A DNA stretch of 27,598 nt. Origin: Candidatus Bathyarchaeota archaeon. Lineage in GTDB: Archaea > Thermoproteota > Bathyarchaeia > Bathyarchaeales > Bathyarchaeaceae. Shown here one piece after another: positions 15,382 through 22,017 of the stretch (position 1 is the stretch's first letter; each line of letters starts with the position of its first letter). The notes beneath the pieces were generated by a model. It saw only the letters and a program-made list of their open reading frames with translations. It was not told where the DNA came from and did not search any database. Position numbers and translations under genes: made by a program. Location: contig JACUTO010000002.1 in assembly GCA_014859755.1 (NCBI GenBank), positions 1-27,598 of the forward strand, in the 5' to 3' direction.

Positions 15382-15894
15382 CTAGGTTTGGAAGGGTTCC
15401 CCGCATTCGTCTAGGAAAAAGATCTCCTTCAAAGGTTTTCTTGGTCTAGAGAGAGGAGACTCGTTTGGAAAGCCTATGGGCAACAACGCAATAACAGTCA
15501 ACTCATTAGGAACCCGCAGAAGGCGTTTAACCTCCTCTTCATCGAAGGCACCGATCCAGCATGTGCCATAACCCAAACCTGTTGCAGCCAAAACCATGTG
15601 CTCAACTGCTATCATAGGGTCTTGCCTAAACCATCTCGGCGAAGCTTCAGGATCACCGAGGGCAACTATGATCACGCCAGCGTCTGCTATGAACGTCTGG
15701 TTGCCTGCAGCCTTGGCTAGAACCCTTTTCCTTTCAGGGTCTTTGACCACAACGAAAAACCAAGGTTGACGGTTGCCCGCTGAAGGTGCTAAACGACCAG
15801 CCTCTAGAATCGTCTTCAACTTTTCGTCTGGAATTGGTTTTGGGCGAAACTTTCGTATGCTTCTTCTGGTTCTTATGGCTTCCAGAACATCCAT
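15382..15894 (-). CDS. Nitroreductase-family FMN oxidoreductase
   Basis: 170 residues from the ATG at 15894, with AAAGGTG six nt upstream and a strong TATA box (CTATATATAC, 15938-15946). An open frame extends 24 codons further up but spans that promoter. Seen: MDVLEAIRTRRSIRKFRPKP, the FMN-binding RLAPSAGNRQPWFFVVV, the central PMIAVEHMVLAATGLGYGTC and late LPIGFPNESPLSRPRKPL. The short length and single-domain layout fit the FMN-dependent family that reduces nitro-compounds, quinones or flavins. It converges with the dehydrogenase and sits beside the CoA-ester genes, but substrate and involvement in that pathway are unknown. Confidence 0.9.
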   Translation of the reverse strand: MDVLEAIRTRRSIRKFRPKPIPDEKLKTILEAGRLAPSAGNRQPWFFVVVKDPERKRVLAKAAGNQTFIADAGVIIVALGDPEASPRWFRQDPMIAVEHMVLAATGLGYGTCWIGAFDEEEVKRLLRVPNELTVIALLPIGFPNESPLSRPRKPLKEIFFLDECGEPFQT

Positions 15895-15937
15895 CTCAAA
15901 CACCTTTCCTTTTACGCTCTGAAGTAGGGGAAGGAGG

Positions 15938-15946
15938 CTATATATA
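15938..15946 (-). promoter_or_regulatory. TATA box of the nitroreductase gene
   Basis: CTATATATAC on either strand predicts transcription from about 15915 leftward. The leader of about 20 nt would contain the AAAGGTG ribosome-binding site, which fixes the start codon at 15894. Confidence 0.5.
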
Positions 15947-16033
15947 CTCAACAGTATTTGGGACACAAATCACATAAAATTCGAAACGATTAATCTCAAG
16001 TCTACGACCTTGATAAGTTGATAAAGAAACGAA

Positions 16034-16041
16034 CTTTAAAA
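16034..16041 (+). promoter_or_regulatory. BRE/TATA box in front of the orphan tRNA 3' half
   Basis: CGAA followed by CTTTAAAA is a plausible archaeal BRE/TATA. The expected start, 25-27 nt downstream, is about 16060-16064, exactly at the G-rich leader of the tRNA-like fragment. Confidence 0.45.
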
Positions 16042-16057
16042 CGAGAAAGTTCATAGT

Positions 16058-16102
16058 GGGCAGGGGCATGCATGCGTGGGTTCGAAACCCACCCTCCGCA
16101 CC
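16058..16102 (+). tRNA. Orphan 3' half of a tRNA-Leu-like gene (split-tRNA half or attachment-site relic)
   Basis: A perfect T-arm is present: GTGGG, the loop TTCGAAA and CCCAC (16076-16092). It is followed by a seven-base acceptor strand CCTCCGC, discriminator A and CC (16093-16102). The third CCA base is T. Acceptor, discriminator A and the GC-rich variable-arm-like GCATGCATGC just upstream are most like archaeal tRNA-Leu. The matching 5' acceptor GCGGAGG, D-arm and anticodon arm are absent from the ~160 nt on the left and the 60 nt on the right, so this is neither a complete, a cis-intron nor a permuted tRNA. It has its own TATA box. It could be the 3' half of a split tRNA with a GC-rich leader (GGGCAGGGGCATGCATGC), or a tRNA 3' end left by an integrated element. 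No integrase is in the window. Confidence 0.55.
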
Positions 16103-16162
16103 TTCATCTGTCACTCTCTTAGCAACCGTTATCCAATATGCTTTTGGTTACTGCAAATCTAT

Positions 16163-16684
16163 CTAGACTATTTTTCTTCCTTTAACCCTAAAGTATTGAG
16201 GGCGGTAGAGTATCTTAGATGTGGAGTAGTACTGCTTTTCACGTAGTCCCAAGGCGATTTCTATAAGCTCAGGCATAGTTCTGTACGCAAATTCTTGCGT
16301 TGGTTTCCCCCACCTTATTCCTATGCAGGCGGGATCCACGTAAACGAAAAATTTTCTGTCCTTGTATTTGTGGCTGGCTTCGTTTGGTCTGCCAAACTCG
16401 GGTCTGGAGAGAATTTTGAAGGGCCAGAGTTTACACGCTTTTGGCTTCATATTCTGTAGTCCGCAGAGCCACGTGTCATAAAGTTTGGTTAGGAAGATGC
16501 ACGTGCCGTCGCCCTTTTTTCCCAAGTAAAATCTGCTTACGCCTGGCTGGGTTACTCCTACCCCATACTTTCTGATGATGTCCACCCACTCGTTAAACCC
16601 TAGGACTACTCGATACCCTTTGCAGCACATGCCGCAGGCAACACAGTTCCAAGATTCCACGTATCTCCAAGGGATAGGTATCAT
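16163..16684 (-). CDS. YkgJ/CxxCxxCC-family iron- or zinc-cluster protein
   Basis: 173 residues. The N-terminal WNCVACGMCCKGYRV (about 12-26) is the signature of the UPF0153/YkgJ family. Downstream cysteines in GTCIFL, WLCGLQNMKPKACKLWPF and DPACIG complete the predicted metal or Fe-S site. Members are often described as putative Fe-S oxidoreductases, but no reaction is established. The C-terminus is basic (RPQYFRVKGRKIV). A TATA-like ATTTTATAAG lies around 16750 on the minus strand, some 65 nt before the ATG; AAGGA abuts the ATG and a GGTGG is about 12 nt upstream. It stands between the tRNA fragment and a methyltransferase gene, both as separate units. Confidence 0.85.
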   Translation of the reverse strand: MIPIPWRYVESWNCVACGMCCKGYRVVLGFNEWVDIIRKYGVGVTQPGVSRFYLGKKGDGTCIFLTKLYDTWLCGLQNMKPKACKLWPFKILSRPEFGRPNEASHKYKDRKFFVYVDPACIGIRWGKPTQEFAYRTMPELIEIALGLREKQYYSTSKILYRPQYFRVKGRKIV

Positions 16685-16823
16685 TCCTTGTCCACCGCAA
16701 CGGACTTCTAGCTTAGCAGACCCAAAACATTCATGAAATGGGTGTGTCTTATAAAATCATTTATTTTTACATGAAGCTACTCCGGTGTAGACCCCTAGCG
16801 TATTTATTGAAGTGTGATAGATG

Positions 16824-17297
16824 TCATCTTTTGTATACATAAAGTGTGTGCGATGGATAGCCTAGCCTAGGGTTTTCACAGAAATTATCGATTTTAGAAG
16901 GCTTCCACCCAAGAACTTCATAGTCATGGGAAACGATTCTGGCTCCGGGTTTAAGTTCTGTCTCCAGTTTTGGTTTTACCTTCTCGTTTGCGCTGGTTGT
17001 GAGGTATAGGAAAACAACATCTGCTGGGGATAAGTTGACTTTGAATATGTCGTTTTGGAAGATTTGCGCCTTTGTCTCTAAGCCAAGTTCATGAATGTTG
17101 CCGAGGGCTCTTTTCACTAGGTCTTCCCTCAACTCAACTCCCACGGATTTGGCTCCGAAGTCTTTGGCGGCCATTATGACTGCTCGTCCGTCTCCCGAGC
17201 CTAGGTCGTAGAGTGTTTCTCCGGGCTTAAGTTCGGCGAGGATAAGCATTTGGCGTACCACTGGCGCGGGTGTGGCGACGAAGGGTGCTATGAACAG
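16824..17297 (-). CDS. Small class I SAM-dependent methyltransferase, apparent CTG start
   Basis: 157 residues if started at CTG (17297). The first canonical in-frame start, GTG at 17261, has no ribosome-binding site and would cut off the conserved lead-in PFVATPAPVVRQML, which family members show as PxxPTPxxVVxxML. An ideal AGGAGGG (17305-17311) lies seven nt before the CTG, and a TAA closes the frame one codon above it. Seen: ETLYDLGSGDGRAVIMAAKD (SAM motif I), SVGVELREDLVKRA (motif II), QNDIFKVNLSPADVVFLYLT and a C-terminal SHTLYVYKR. The layout resembles small archaeal methyltransferases annotated as Dot1-like or protein-lysine types. A TATA-like CCATAAAAG lies near 17346 (minus strand). 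Substrate unknown. Confidence 0.82.
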   Translation of the reverse strand: MFIAPFVATPAPVVRQMLILAELKPGETLYDLGSGDGRAVIMAAKDFGAKSVGVELREDLVKRALGNIHELGLETKAQIFQNDIFKVNLSPADVVFLYLTTSANEKVKPKLETELKPGARIVSHDYEVLGWKPSKIDNFCENPRLGYPSHTLYVYKR

Positions 17298-17360
17298 GGC
17301 TTAACCCTCCTAGTGTTTTGTCTCTAATACATGACGTTTGCTTTTATGGTTTTCGTGATG

Positions 17361-17702
17361 TTAGGCTACGTAGGTGGTTCTTTCTGGGATTGGTCCCGGT
17401 TTTCGGGATGGTCTTCTTGATTCTCCGCATTTATGGCAACTTTGCATACAGATGTCTAAGTACTCCTTTTCGCTTGTCAGAACTTCTTCTGCGGCTTTTT
17501 GGCACAGTTCGCTTGGTTCTGTGCAACCGGCTTCTCTGCATAGTTTGGCTATGAAGGCGCAGCACTCATGGACGTCTTTTGGGTCAAGGGCTACGCGGTT
17601 TGAGCGAATGAGGAGGCATAATTCTCTGGCTAGGACGCATGTTCGGATGTGCTTGAATTTTTGGAGCATTTGTTCTCGTATCGTTTGACGGGTTATTTCC
17701 AT
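17361..17702 (-). CDS. Cysteine-rich helical protein of unknown function
   Basis: 113 residues from the ATG at 17702, which has GGAG nine nt upstream; a TTG five codons above is in frame. A TATA-like AGTATAAAAG lies around 17750. The protein is predicted all-helical. Cysteines are spaced along the helices: RTCVLARELCLLIRSNRVAL, HECCAFIAKLCREAGCTEP, ELCQKAA and YLDICMQSCHKCGES, ten in all. The pattern recalls four-helix Cys-rich bundles such as DUF326/Csp copper-storage proteins, but the match is by pattern only. The last 20 residues are Pro/Arg-rich and probably disordered. The opposite strand is also open over this stretch; the ribosome-binding site and cysteine periodicity favour this strand. 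Confidence 0.72.
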   Translation of the reverse strand: MEITRQTIREQMLQKFKHIRTCVLARELCLLIRSNRVALDPKDVHECCAFIAKLCREAGCTEPSELCQKAAEEVLTSEKEYLDICMQSCHKCGESRRPSRKPGPIPERTTYVA

Positions 17703-17819
17703 GCTGTTTTTCTCCAAGAGTTGCGATCGTAAGTAGTTCTAGTCTCCCTTTTATACTTTTATGAATTTGGGATAAGCGTTCACCTATTTTCAATTAAGAC
17801 TTATTATGAAATAGTAGTT

Positions 17820-20699
17820 TTACCAGAATCTTCTTTTTAGGGCGTTCCTTTCAGCTTCCATAACCAACTCGAAAAAGTGGTCTGAAAGCGTTCTCTCCTC
17901 CTTAAGGATTCCTTTCACATCAGAAATCTTTAGTTTCCTTCCAGAAAGAGCCACGGCAGCCGGCTTACCATACCCGGAAAGTAACCTAGCCGTTTTTACC
18001 GCCCGCTCCTTCATTTTCTCCTCAACCTTCGTCAACTTTTCACCCCTCTTATCCACCAGAGACTGAACTTTCCCTTCTTCCCTCCTAAGCACCCCCAAAT
18101 TTGAAGACCCGCATCGAGGACAAACAGGCTTCTCAGGCAAATCCTTCATCCGAATCATCTCCAGATATTCCCAACAATTGGCACAAACGAATGTTCGAAC
18201 CTCGTTGAGGAGGCGCGCTCTAGCCGACTCCACTAGAATGAGCTTCATCCTCTCAGGAGGGATGAGATCGGTTTTCATGCTGACCCGCTCTATTCCAACC
18301 CGAGCAACCGGAGTTGCCACACCCTCAGTTTCCAACTTCGAAACTTCAATTTCGCCTTTTCCAATATCGTTCAGCACTCGAATCATGCTCTCCAAATTCA
18401 AGTCCTTCGTGAAAGTCTCCTTCAATGCTTCGTCGTAGATGGCTGTACCCTCAAAACTCTTCATCAGCTTCTGAAGAGTAACCCTGCCCAAGTCAACCCA
18501 TTTTCTGAGAGCCCCAAACCTGCGGGCAACGTGAACCATACGCCTCTTGAAAAGCCAAGTCTTCACAGTCACCTTCGTAAGCATATCACGAATATCCAAT
18601 TCACCCATACGTTTCATTTCGTCAAACAAAGCCATAATACGGTCAGCGTTAGCGGCACCCATCGTGTGAACGAAAATACGATAGGGATCGTGCTGAACCA
18701 CAACGCTGTATCCAGTTTGCTCCGACAAAACATGACCAATCAACTGAGCCAAAGCCCGGTTGGTAAGAGACCCAAAATGGGCATGAACAATGACAAAGTC
18801 CTCCCAGTCCTCGATCAGTATCCGCCTACCAGTCGGAACAGGATAACCCTTCCTCACCTGCTCAACCGTTTCATGAATCGCCCGCATAACCGTATCCCTG
18901 TCAGCGGGATACTTCCCAGCCAGCTCGGCGGCAGCTTCAATGGGCTCTCTTCCATTCTTTATCTGTTCCTCAACGAAACCTCTGATCCAACCAACCTCCT
19001 GAGCCACTTCGAAGGGAACAGGAATCTCCTCTCCAACCCAACTTGGAATGGCTCCAGTTGGATCATCAACTTGCTTCACGTAAATTTGGTCACCATAAAC
19101 GTTCAAAATCTGCCACGGACTACCACGAATGATAAACTTCACGCCAGGCTTACCATACTCAGCAACAAAAGCCTCATCCAGCACACCTACAGCAGAATCT
19201 TTTTCCTCGTCCAAAACCAGAAATTTCTTCACGTCGGGAATCATAGACAAGTTTTCGAAATAGTATTCATACATAGCCTTGGTTCGACGCGGCTTAATTG
19301 CAAGCATGTCTTCAAAGGAAACCCAAGCCAACCTAGGAAAACGATGATGCATATAATCCAAAACTTTCTGAACATCTTCCACCGTAAGGTCAGCGTAGGG
19401 ATAGGCCTTCCTAAAGAGATCGTAAATCTCATAGAAATACCAACGCTTCTTCTTCATCAGCAAACCAATGATCTGATGCGCCAAGGCATCGTAAGGCTTC
19501 TGCGGAATATCCACAGGCTCCAACTCCTCCTCGCCAGCCCTACGGGCGATGGCCATGGCCTCCAGCGTGTCATCCGAATCCATGGTGATGATGAGTCCCC
19601 TTGCGATGCGGCCAATTCTATGTCCGCTTCTACCCACACGTTGAATGAGACGCGTAACCTGTCTCGGGCTCATGTACTGGATCACCATGTCAATTCGCCC
19701 AATGTCTATGCCTAATTCCAGAGAAGAAGTTGCAACAAGTCCCTTCAACTCGCCATTCTTTAGTCCCCGCTCAGCTGCGATCCTAGAAGGCTTAGCCAGA
19801 GAGCCGTGATGAATGGAAACAGGGAAGTCCATGTCCCAAACTTTGAATCGACTGGCTAAAACCTCCGAGATGGCACGCGTGTTTGTGAAAAGAAGAACAG
19901 ACTTGTGACTTTCAATGTATTGGCGAATGATGCGGAGGCGAGCGGCAACCTCTGGATGGGTAAACAAAGTTGAAGCTAACTCATAGTCCTCTGATGTGGG
20001 TTGCGGAAAAAGAATCTCTAGCTTCATGAGCCGTGCGACGGGCACTCTCACGATTTCAACTTCACGCCCGTTACCAACAAGAAACTGAGCGATCCTCCTT
20101 GGACTGCCTATCGTGGCTGACAAGCCGATCAATTGAAAGTCTCTGCCCGTAACCCATCGAAGTCTCTCAAGGGCCAGAGCCAATTGGCTTCCTCTCTTGC
20201 TGTCCGCCAGCTCATGAACCTCATCTACTATAACCCATCGAACCTGCTGAAGATGCTGGCGCATCAGCCTGCCCGGCAAAATGGCTTGCAAGGTTTCCGG
20301 AGTAGTGATCAACATGTCTGGAGGGCTTCGAGCCTGTCTTGTCCTCTCGCTGGTGTCGGTATCACCGTGCCTAACTGCCAGCTTAACGTCTAGGTTGTTG
20401 CACCACCACTCTAGGCGCTCAAGCAAGTCTCGATTCAAGGCCCTGAGAGGGGTCACATAGAGGATTTTGATTCCCCGCTGTCTTTCAGGCGTCTGAAGAA
20501 GCATGTTGAGAACCGGGAAAACAGCTGCCTCAGTTTTTCCGGTGGCAGTGGGCGATATGAGGAGAACGTTCTTTCCCTCAAGGATTTTTGGCATAGCTTT
20601 TTCTTGGGGCTCGGTGGGCGTTTCAAAGCCTTTCTGCTCAGCTAATCTACGAATCGGTTTGACGAGCATCTCGAAAACGTTCTTAGGTTTTTCTGTCAA
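17820..20699 (-). CDS. lhr: Lhr-type superfamily 2 ATP-dependent helicase
   Basis: 959 residues, TTG start; no canonical ATG is available upstream in frame. Lhr helicases translocate 3'-5' on ssDNA and unwind DNA or RNA-DNA hybrids in repair. Seen: motif I SPTATGKTEAAVFP (about 49-62), Ia YVTPLRALNRDLLERLEWW, Walker B DEVHELADSKRG, III GLSATIG, V TSSLELGIDIGRIDMVIQY, VI RLIQRVGRSGHR, then the Lhr winged-helix and core domains. Near the C-terminus CANCWEYLEMIR ... CPRCGSSNLG forms a Cys4 zinc ribbon (about 860-890). A conserved HAHFGSLTNRALA lies in the middle. Length is typical of archaeal Lhr core proteins. A perfect 8-bp hairpin lies 28-46 nt upstream of the start. Confidence 0.95.
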   Translation of the reverse strand: MTEKPKNVFEMLVKPIRRLAEQKGFETPTEPQEKAMPKILEGKNVLLISPTATGKTEAAVFPVLNMLLQTPERQRGIKILYVTPLRALNRDLLERLEWWCNNLDVKLAVRHGDTDTSERTRQARSPPDMLITTPETLQAILPGRLMRQHLQQVRWVIVDEVHELADSKRGSQLALALERLRWVTGRDFQLIGLSATIGSPRRIAQFLVGNGREVEIVRVPVARLMKLEILFPQPTSEDYELASTLFTHPEVAARLRIIRQYIESHKSVLLFTNTRAISEVLASRFKVWDMDFPVSIHHGSLAKPSRIAAERGLKNGELKGLVATSSLELGIDIGRIDMVIQYMSPRQVTRLIQRVGRSGHRIGRIARGLIITMDSDDTLEAMAIARRAGEEELEPVDIPQKPYDALAHQIIGLLMKKKRWYFYEIYDLFRKAYPYADLTVEDVQKVLDYMHHRFPRLAWVSFEDMLAIKPRRTKAMYEYYFENLSMIPDVKKFLVLDEEKDSAVGVLDEAFVAEYGKPGVKFIIRGSPWQILNVYGDQIYVKQVDDPTGAIPSWVGEEIPVPFEVAQEVGWIRGFVEEQIKNGREPIEAAAELAGKYPADRDTVMRAIHETVEQVRKGYPVPTGRRILIEDWEDFVIVHAHFGSLTNRALAQLIGHVLSEQTGYSVVVQHDPYRIFVHTMGAANADRIMALFDEMKRMGELDIRDMLTKVTVKTWLFKRRMVHVARRFGALRKWVDLGRVTLQKLMKSFEGTAIYDEALKETFTKDLNLESMIRVLNDIGKGEIEVSKLETEGVATPVARVGIERVSMKTDLIPPERMKLILVESARARLLNEVRTFVCANCWEYLEMIRMKDLPEKPVCPRCGSSNLGVLRREEGKVQSLVDKRGEKLTKVEEKMKERAVKTARLLSGYGKPAAVALSGRKLKISDVKGILKEERTLSDHFFELVMEAERNALKRRFW

Positions 20700-20726
20700 A
20701 GTCCATATGCACCAAAGCTAAGGAAA

Positions 20727-20745
20727 TACAGCGGAAGCCGCTGTA
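20727..20745 (-). promoter_or_regulatory. Perfect inverted repeat in the lhr leader or promoter
   Basis: TACAGCGG-AAG-CCGCTGTA is an 8-bp perfect stem with a three-base spacer, 28-46 nt upstream of the lhr TTG. As RNA it would be a stable leader hairpin; as DNA it would be a good dimer operator. Which applies depends on the lhr transcription start, which the sequence does not fix. Confidence 0.45.
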
Positions 20746-20815
20746 AAAGCGTTTTGGAACCAGTAAGTTGCTCATTAATATTTTATTCAATAATAATTTC
20801 CATGATTTTGTTGAT

Positions 20816-20836
20816 TTGGAATTTCTGAATTTCCAA
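20816..20836. promoter_or_regulatory. 21-base near-perfect palindrome in the lhr / zinc-ribbon intergenic region
   Basis: TTGGAA at 20816-20821 mirrors TTCCAA at 20831-20836, and TTC/GAA mirror each other around a central T at 20826. Nine of ten symmetric pairs match. It lies in an AT-rich stretch between the divergent lhr and zinc-ribbon genes, about 116 and 155 nt from their starts. Operator-like; no family assigned. Confidence 0.35.
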
Positions 20837-20991
20837 TGTTTATTGATACATCACATTCATTCTTCAAGATATCACTCTACATGACTGTTTTTCGCTTATG
20901 TTTAGCCTTTTTCACTCTCCGAGATGAAGGGCAAATCTTTTATTCTATGTCATTCAAACCATGATGGTTGATCATTGTTGGAGGAAGATGC

Positions 20992-21162
20992 ATGGCTAAA
21001 TGCCCGAAATGTGGAGGCGAAGTTGCTAACCCTCGAAAAAGCTGGAAGATGGCTGGTCGTCCAGACAAAGCAGGGAAGAGGGTTGAACTGACGATAGGAC
21101 TTTTCGACTGCCCTAAATGCAATAAAGCTTTCAGGGTTGTCCTAGGCAAGAGAAAGATTTGA
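20992..21162 (+). CDS. Small zinc-ribbon protein with Cren7-like C-terminal motif
   Basis: 56 residues from the ATG at 20992, which has GGAGG seven nt upstream; an earlier in-frame start at 20968 lacks one. Two cysteine pairs, KCPKCGGEV at 3-11 and FDCPKCNKAF at 38-47, form a zinc ribbon. Between them is a basic WKMAGRPDKAGKRVELTIG stretch. The C-terminal pattern IGLF-x-CP-x2-NKAFR-x2-L parallels Cren7's IGLF-x-DPETGKYFR-x2-L, with the beta-turn replaced by a zinc knuckle. The small, basic product could bind DNA as chromatin protein or a transcription accessory. This is inference from motif likeness; the family may simply be an uncharacterised zinc ribbon. TATA-like CTTTTATT at 20937. Confidence 0.82.
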   Translation: MAKCPKCGGEVANPRKSWKMAGRPDKAGKRVELTIGLFDCPKCNKAFRVVLGKRKI

Positions 21163-21269
21163 GGCGTTGGTATCGCCAAGCAATCTGGATGCCAAAAGCG
21201 CGGGAAAACGTAGAGGCTGTCAGTAAGGCAAAGGCTGTTCTCGAGGTACGGGAACCTAAGCTCAAGTGA
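21159..21269 (+). CDS. Possible 36-codon ORF overlapping the zinc-ribbon stop (doubtful)
   Basis: A TTG overlapping the zinc-ribbon stop codon opens a frame for 36 residues, charged and helical in the second half (KARENVEAVSKAKAVLEVRE). The overlap would allow translational coupling. There is no Shine-Dalgarno and the only ATG is at 21189. It may be chance; kept because the composition looks protein-like. Confidence 0.2.
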   Translation: MRRWYRQAIWMPKARENVEAVSKAKAVLEVREPKLK

Positions 21270-21282
21270 CCTTTAAAAGGTC
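21268..21282. promoter_or_regulatory. Palindromic TATA-like element upstream of the signal peptidase
   Basis: GACCTTTAAAAGGTC is a perfect 15-base palindrome whose centre is a TATA-like CTTTAAAAG. Another TATA-like AGTTTTTAAC lies at 21316-21325 and is better placed for the GTG start at 21382. The palindrome may be an operator or a TATA box that is symmetric by chance. Confidence 0.3.
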
Positions 21283-21381
21283 CACACCATCCTCCTTTTT
21301 GTTTGAGAAGGCGTTAAGTTTTTAACATGTAGAAGGAACAAGACTCTTGAAAATTAAGCGTTGCCGGAGACAAGATAGAGT

Positions 21382-21975
21382 GTGGAACGAGTGAAACGGG
21401 CGAAATTGGCTGAGTTGTTTAGGAAAGATTACGTGCAGACAGTTATTATGGTAATAATCGCGATTGTCCTCGTTATTGTTTTCTGGTTTGGTTTAAGAGC
21501 CGCTTTCAGAACAGAACACCCTCTTTTGGCAGTCGCCTCTGGAAGCATGGAACCCGTCTTGTATAAGGGCGATCTCATCCTGGTTCAGGGGGTGCAGAAT
21601 GCCCTTGAAATTCATGTTGCTCCGAAAGACGCCAACTCGCCCGGCGACATAATCGTATTCCATAAGCCCACATATCCCCCTGATCTCATTGTGCACAGAG
21701 CTGTAGGAAATGATACAGATACATCATATTATTTAATAACGCAAGGCGATGCCAACCCGGGTCCGGATGGGTGGAAAGTTAGAGAAAGTGACATTGTCGG
21801 CAAATATACAGGGGTTAAAGTGCCGTTGCTGGGTCATATCGCCCTGTTTTTTGAGCCTCTCCAAGTAAAGGTGGCCTTCATTTTGTTATGGATCATTCTT
21901 CTGATAATCCTAGAGCTGGTTCCTCTGTCAAGAGAGAAAGTTGAGGAGAGTCAAACCGAAACCAAGCCTTTATAA
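21382..21975 (+). CDS. Signal peptidase I (archaeal S26B type)
   Basis: 197 residues with a GTG start and GGAGA about 11 nt upstream. It is a membrane protease that removes signal peptides from exported proteins. Seen: an N-terminal transmembrane helix at about 18-40 (VQTVIMVIIAIVLVIVFWFG); catalytic Ser55 in VASGSMEPVL; the general-base His105 in DLIVHRAVG, where archaeal and ER enzymes use His and bacterial ones Lys; and the conserved Asp motif TQGDANPGPDG at about 120-130. A C-terminal transmembrane helix (AFILLWIILLIILELVPL) ends the protein, followed by a short charged tail. The TATA box of the TBP gene overlaps its stop codon. Confidence 0.94.
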   Translation: MERVKRAKLAELFRKDYVQTVIMVIIAIVLVIVFWFGLRAAFRTEHPLLAVASGSMEPVLYKGDLILVQGVQNALEIHVAPKDANSPGDIIVFHKPTYPPDLIVHRAVGNDTDTSYYLITQGDANPGPDGWKVRESDIVGKYTGVKVPLLGHIALFFEPLQVKVAFILLWIILLIILELVPLSREKVEESQTETKPL

Positions 21976-22017
21976 ATAACTCCGTCAAATTCATGGTATT
22001 TTATAAGGAGGGTTCGA

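Noticed and set aside
15967..16060. Search for a 5' tRNA exon and intron upstream of the tRNA 3' half
   Set aside because: No GCGGAGG acceptor, D-arm or anticodon arm found, so a cis-intron tRNA was ruled out; the 60 nt downstream likewise rules out a permuted gene.
18531..19715. A 394-codon open frame on the plus strand opposite lhr
   Set aside because: It is antisense to a helicase with all motifs, has no ribosome-binding site, and the product is low in domain-like pattern. It is a by-product of the codon usage of lhr.
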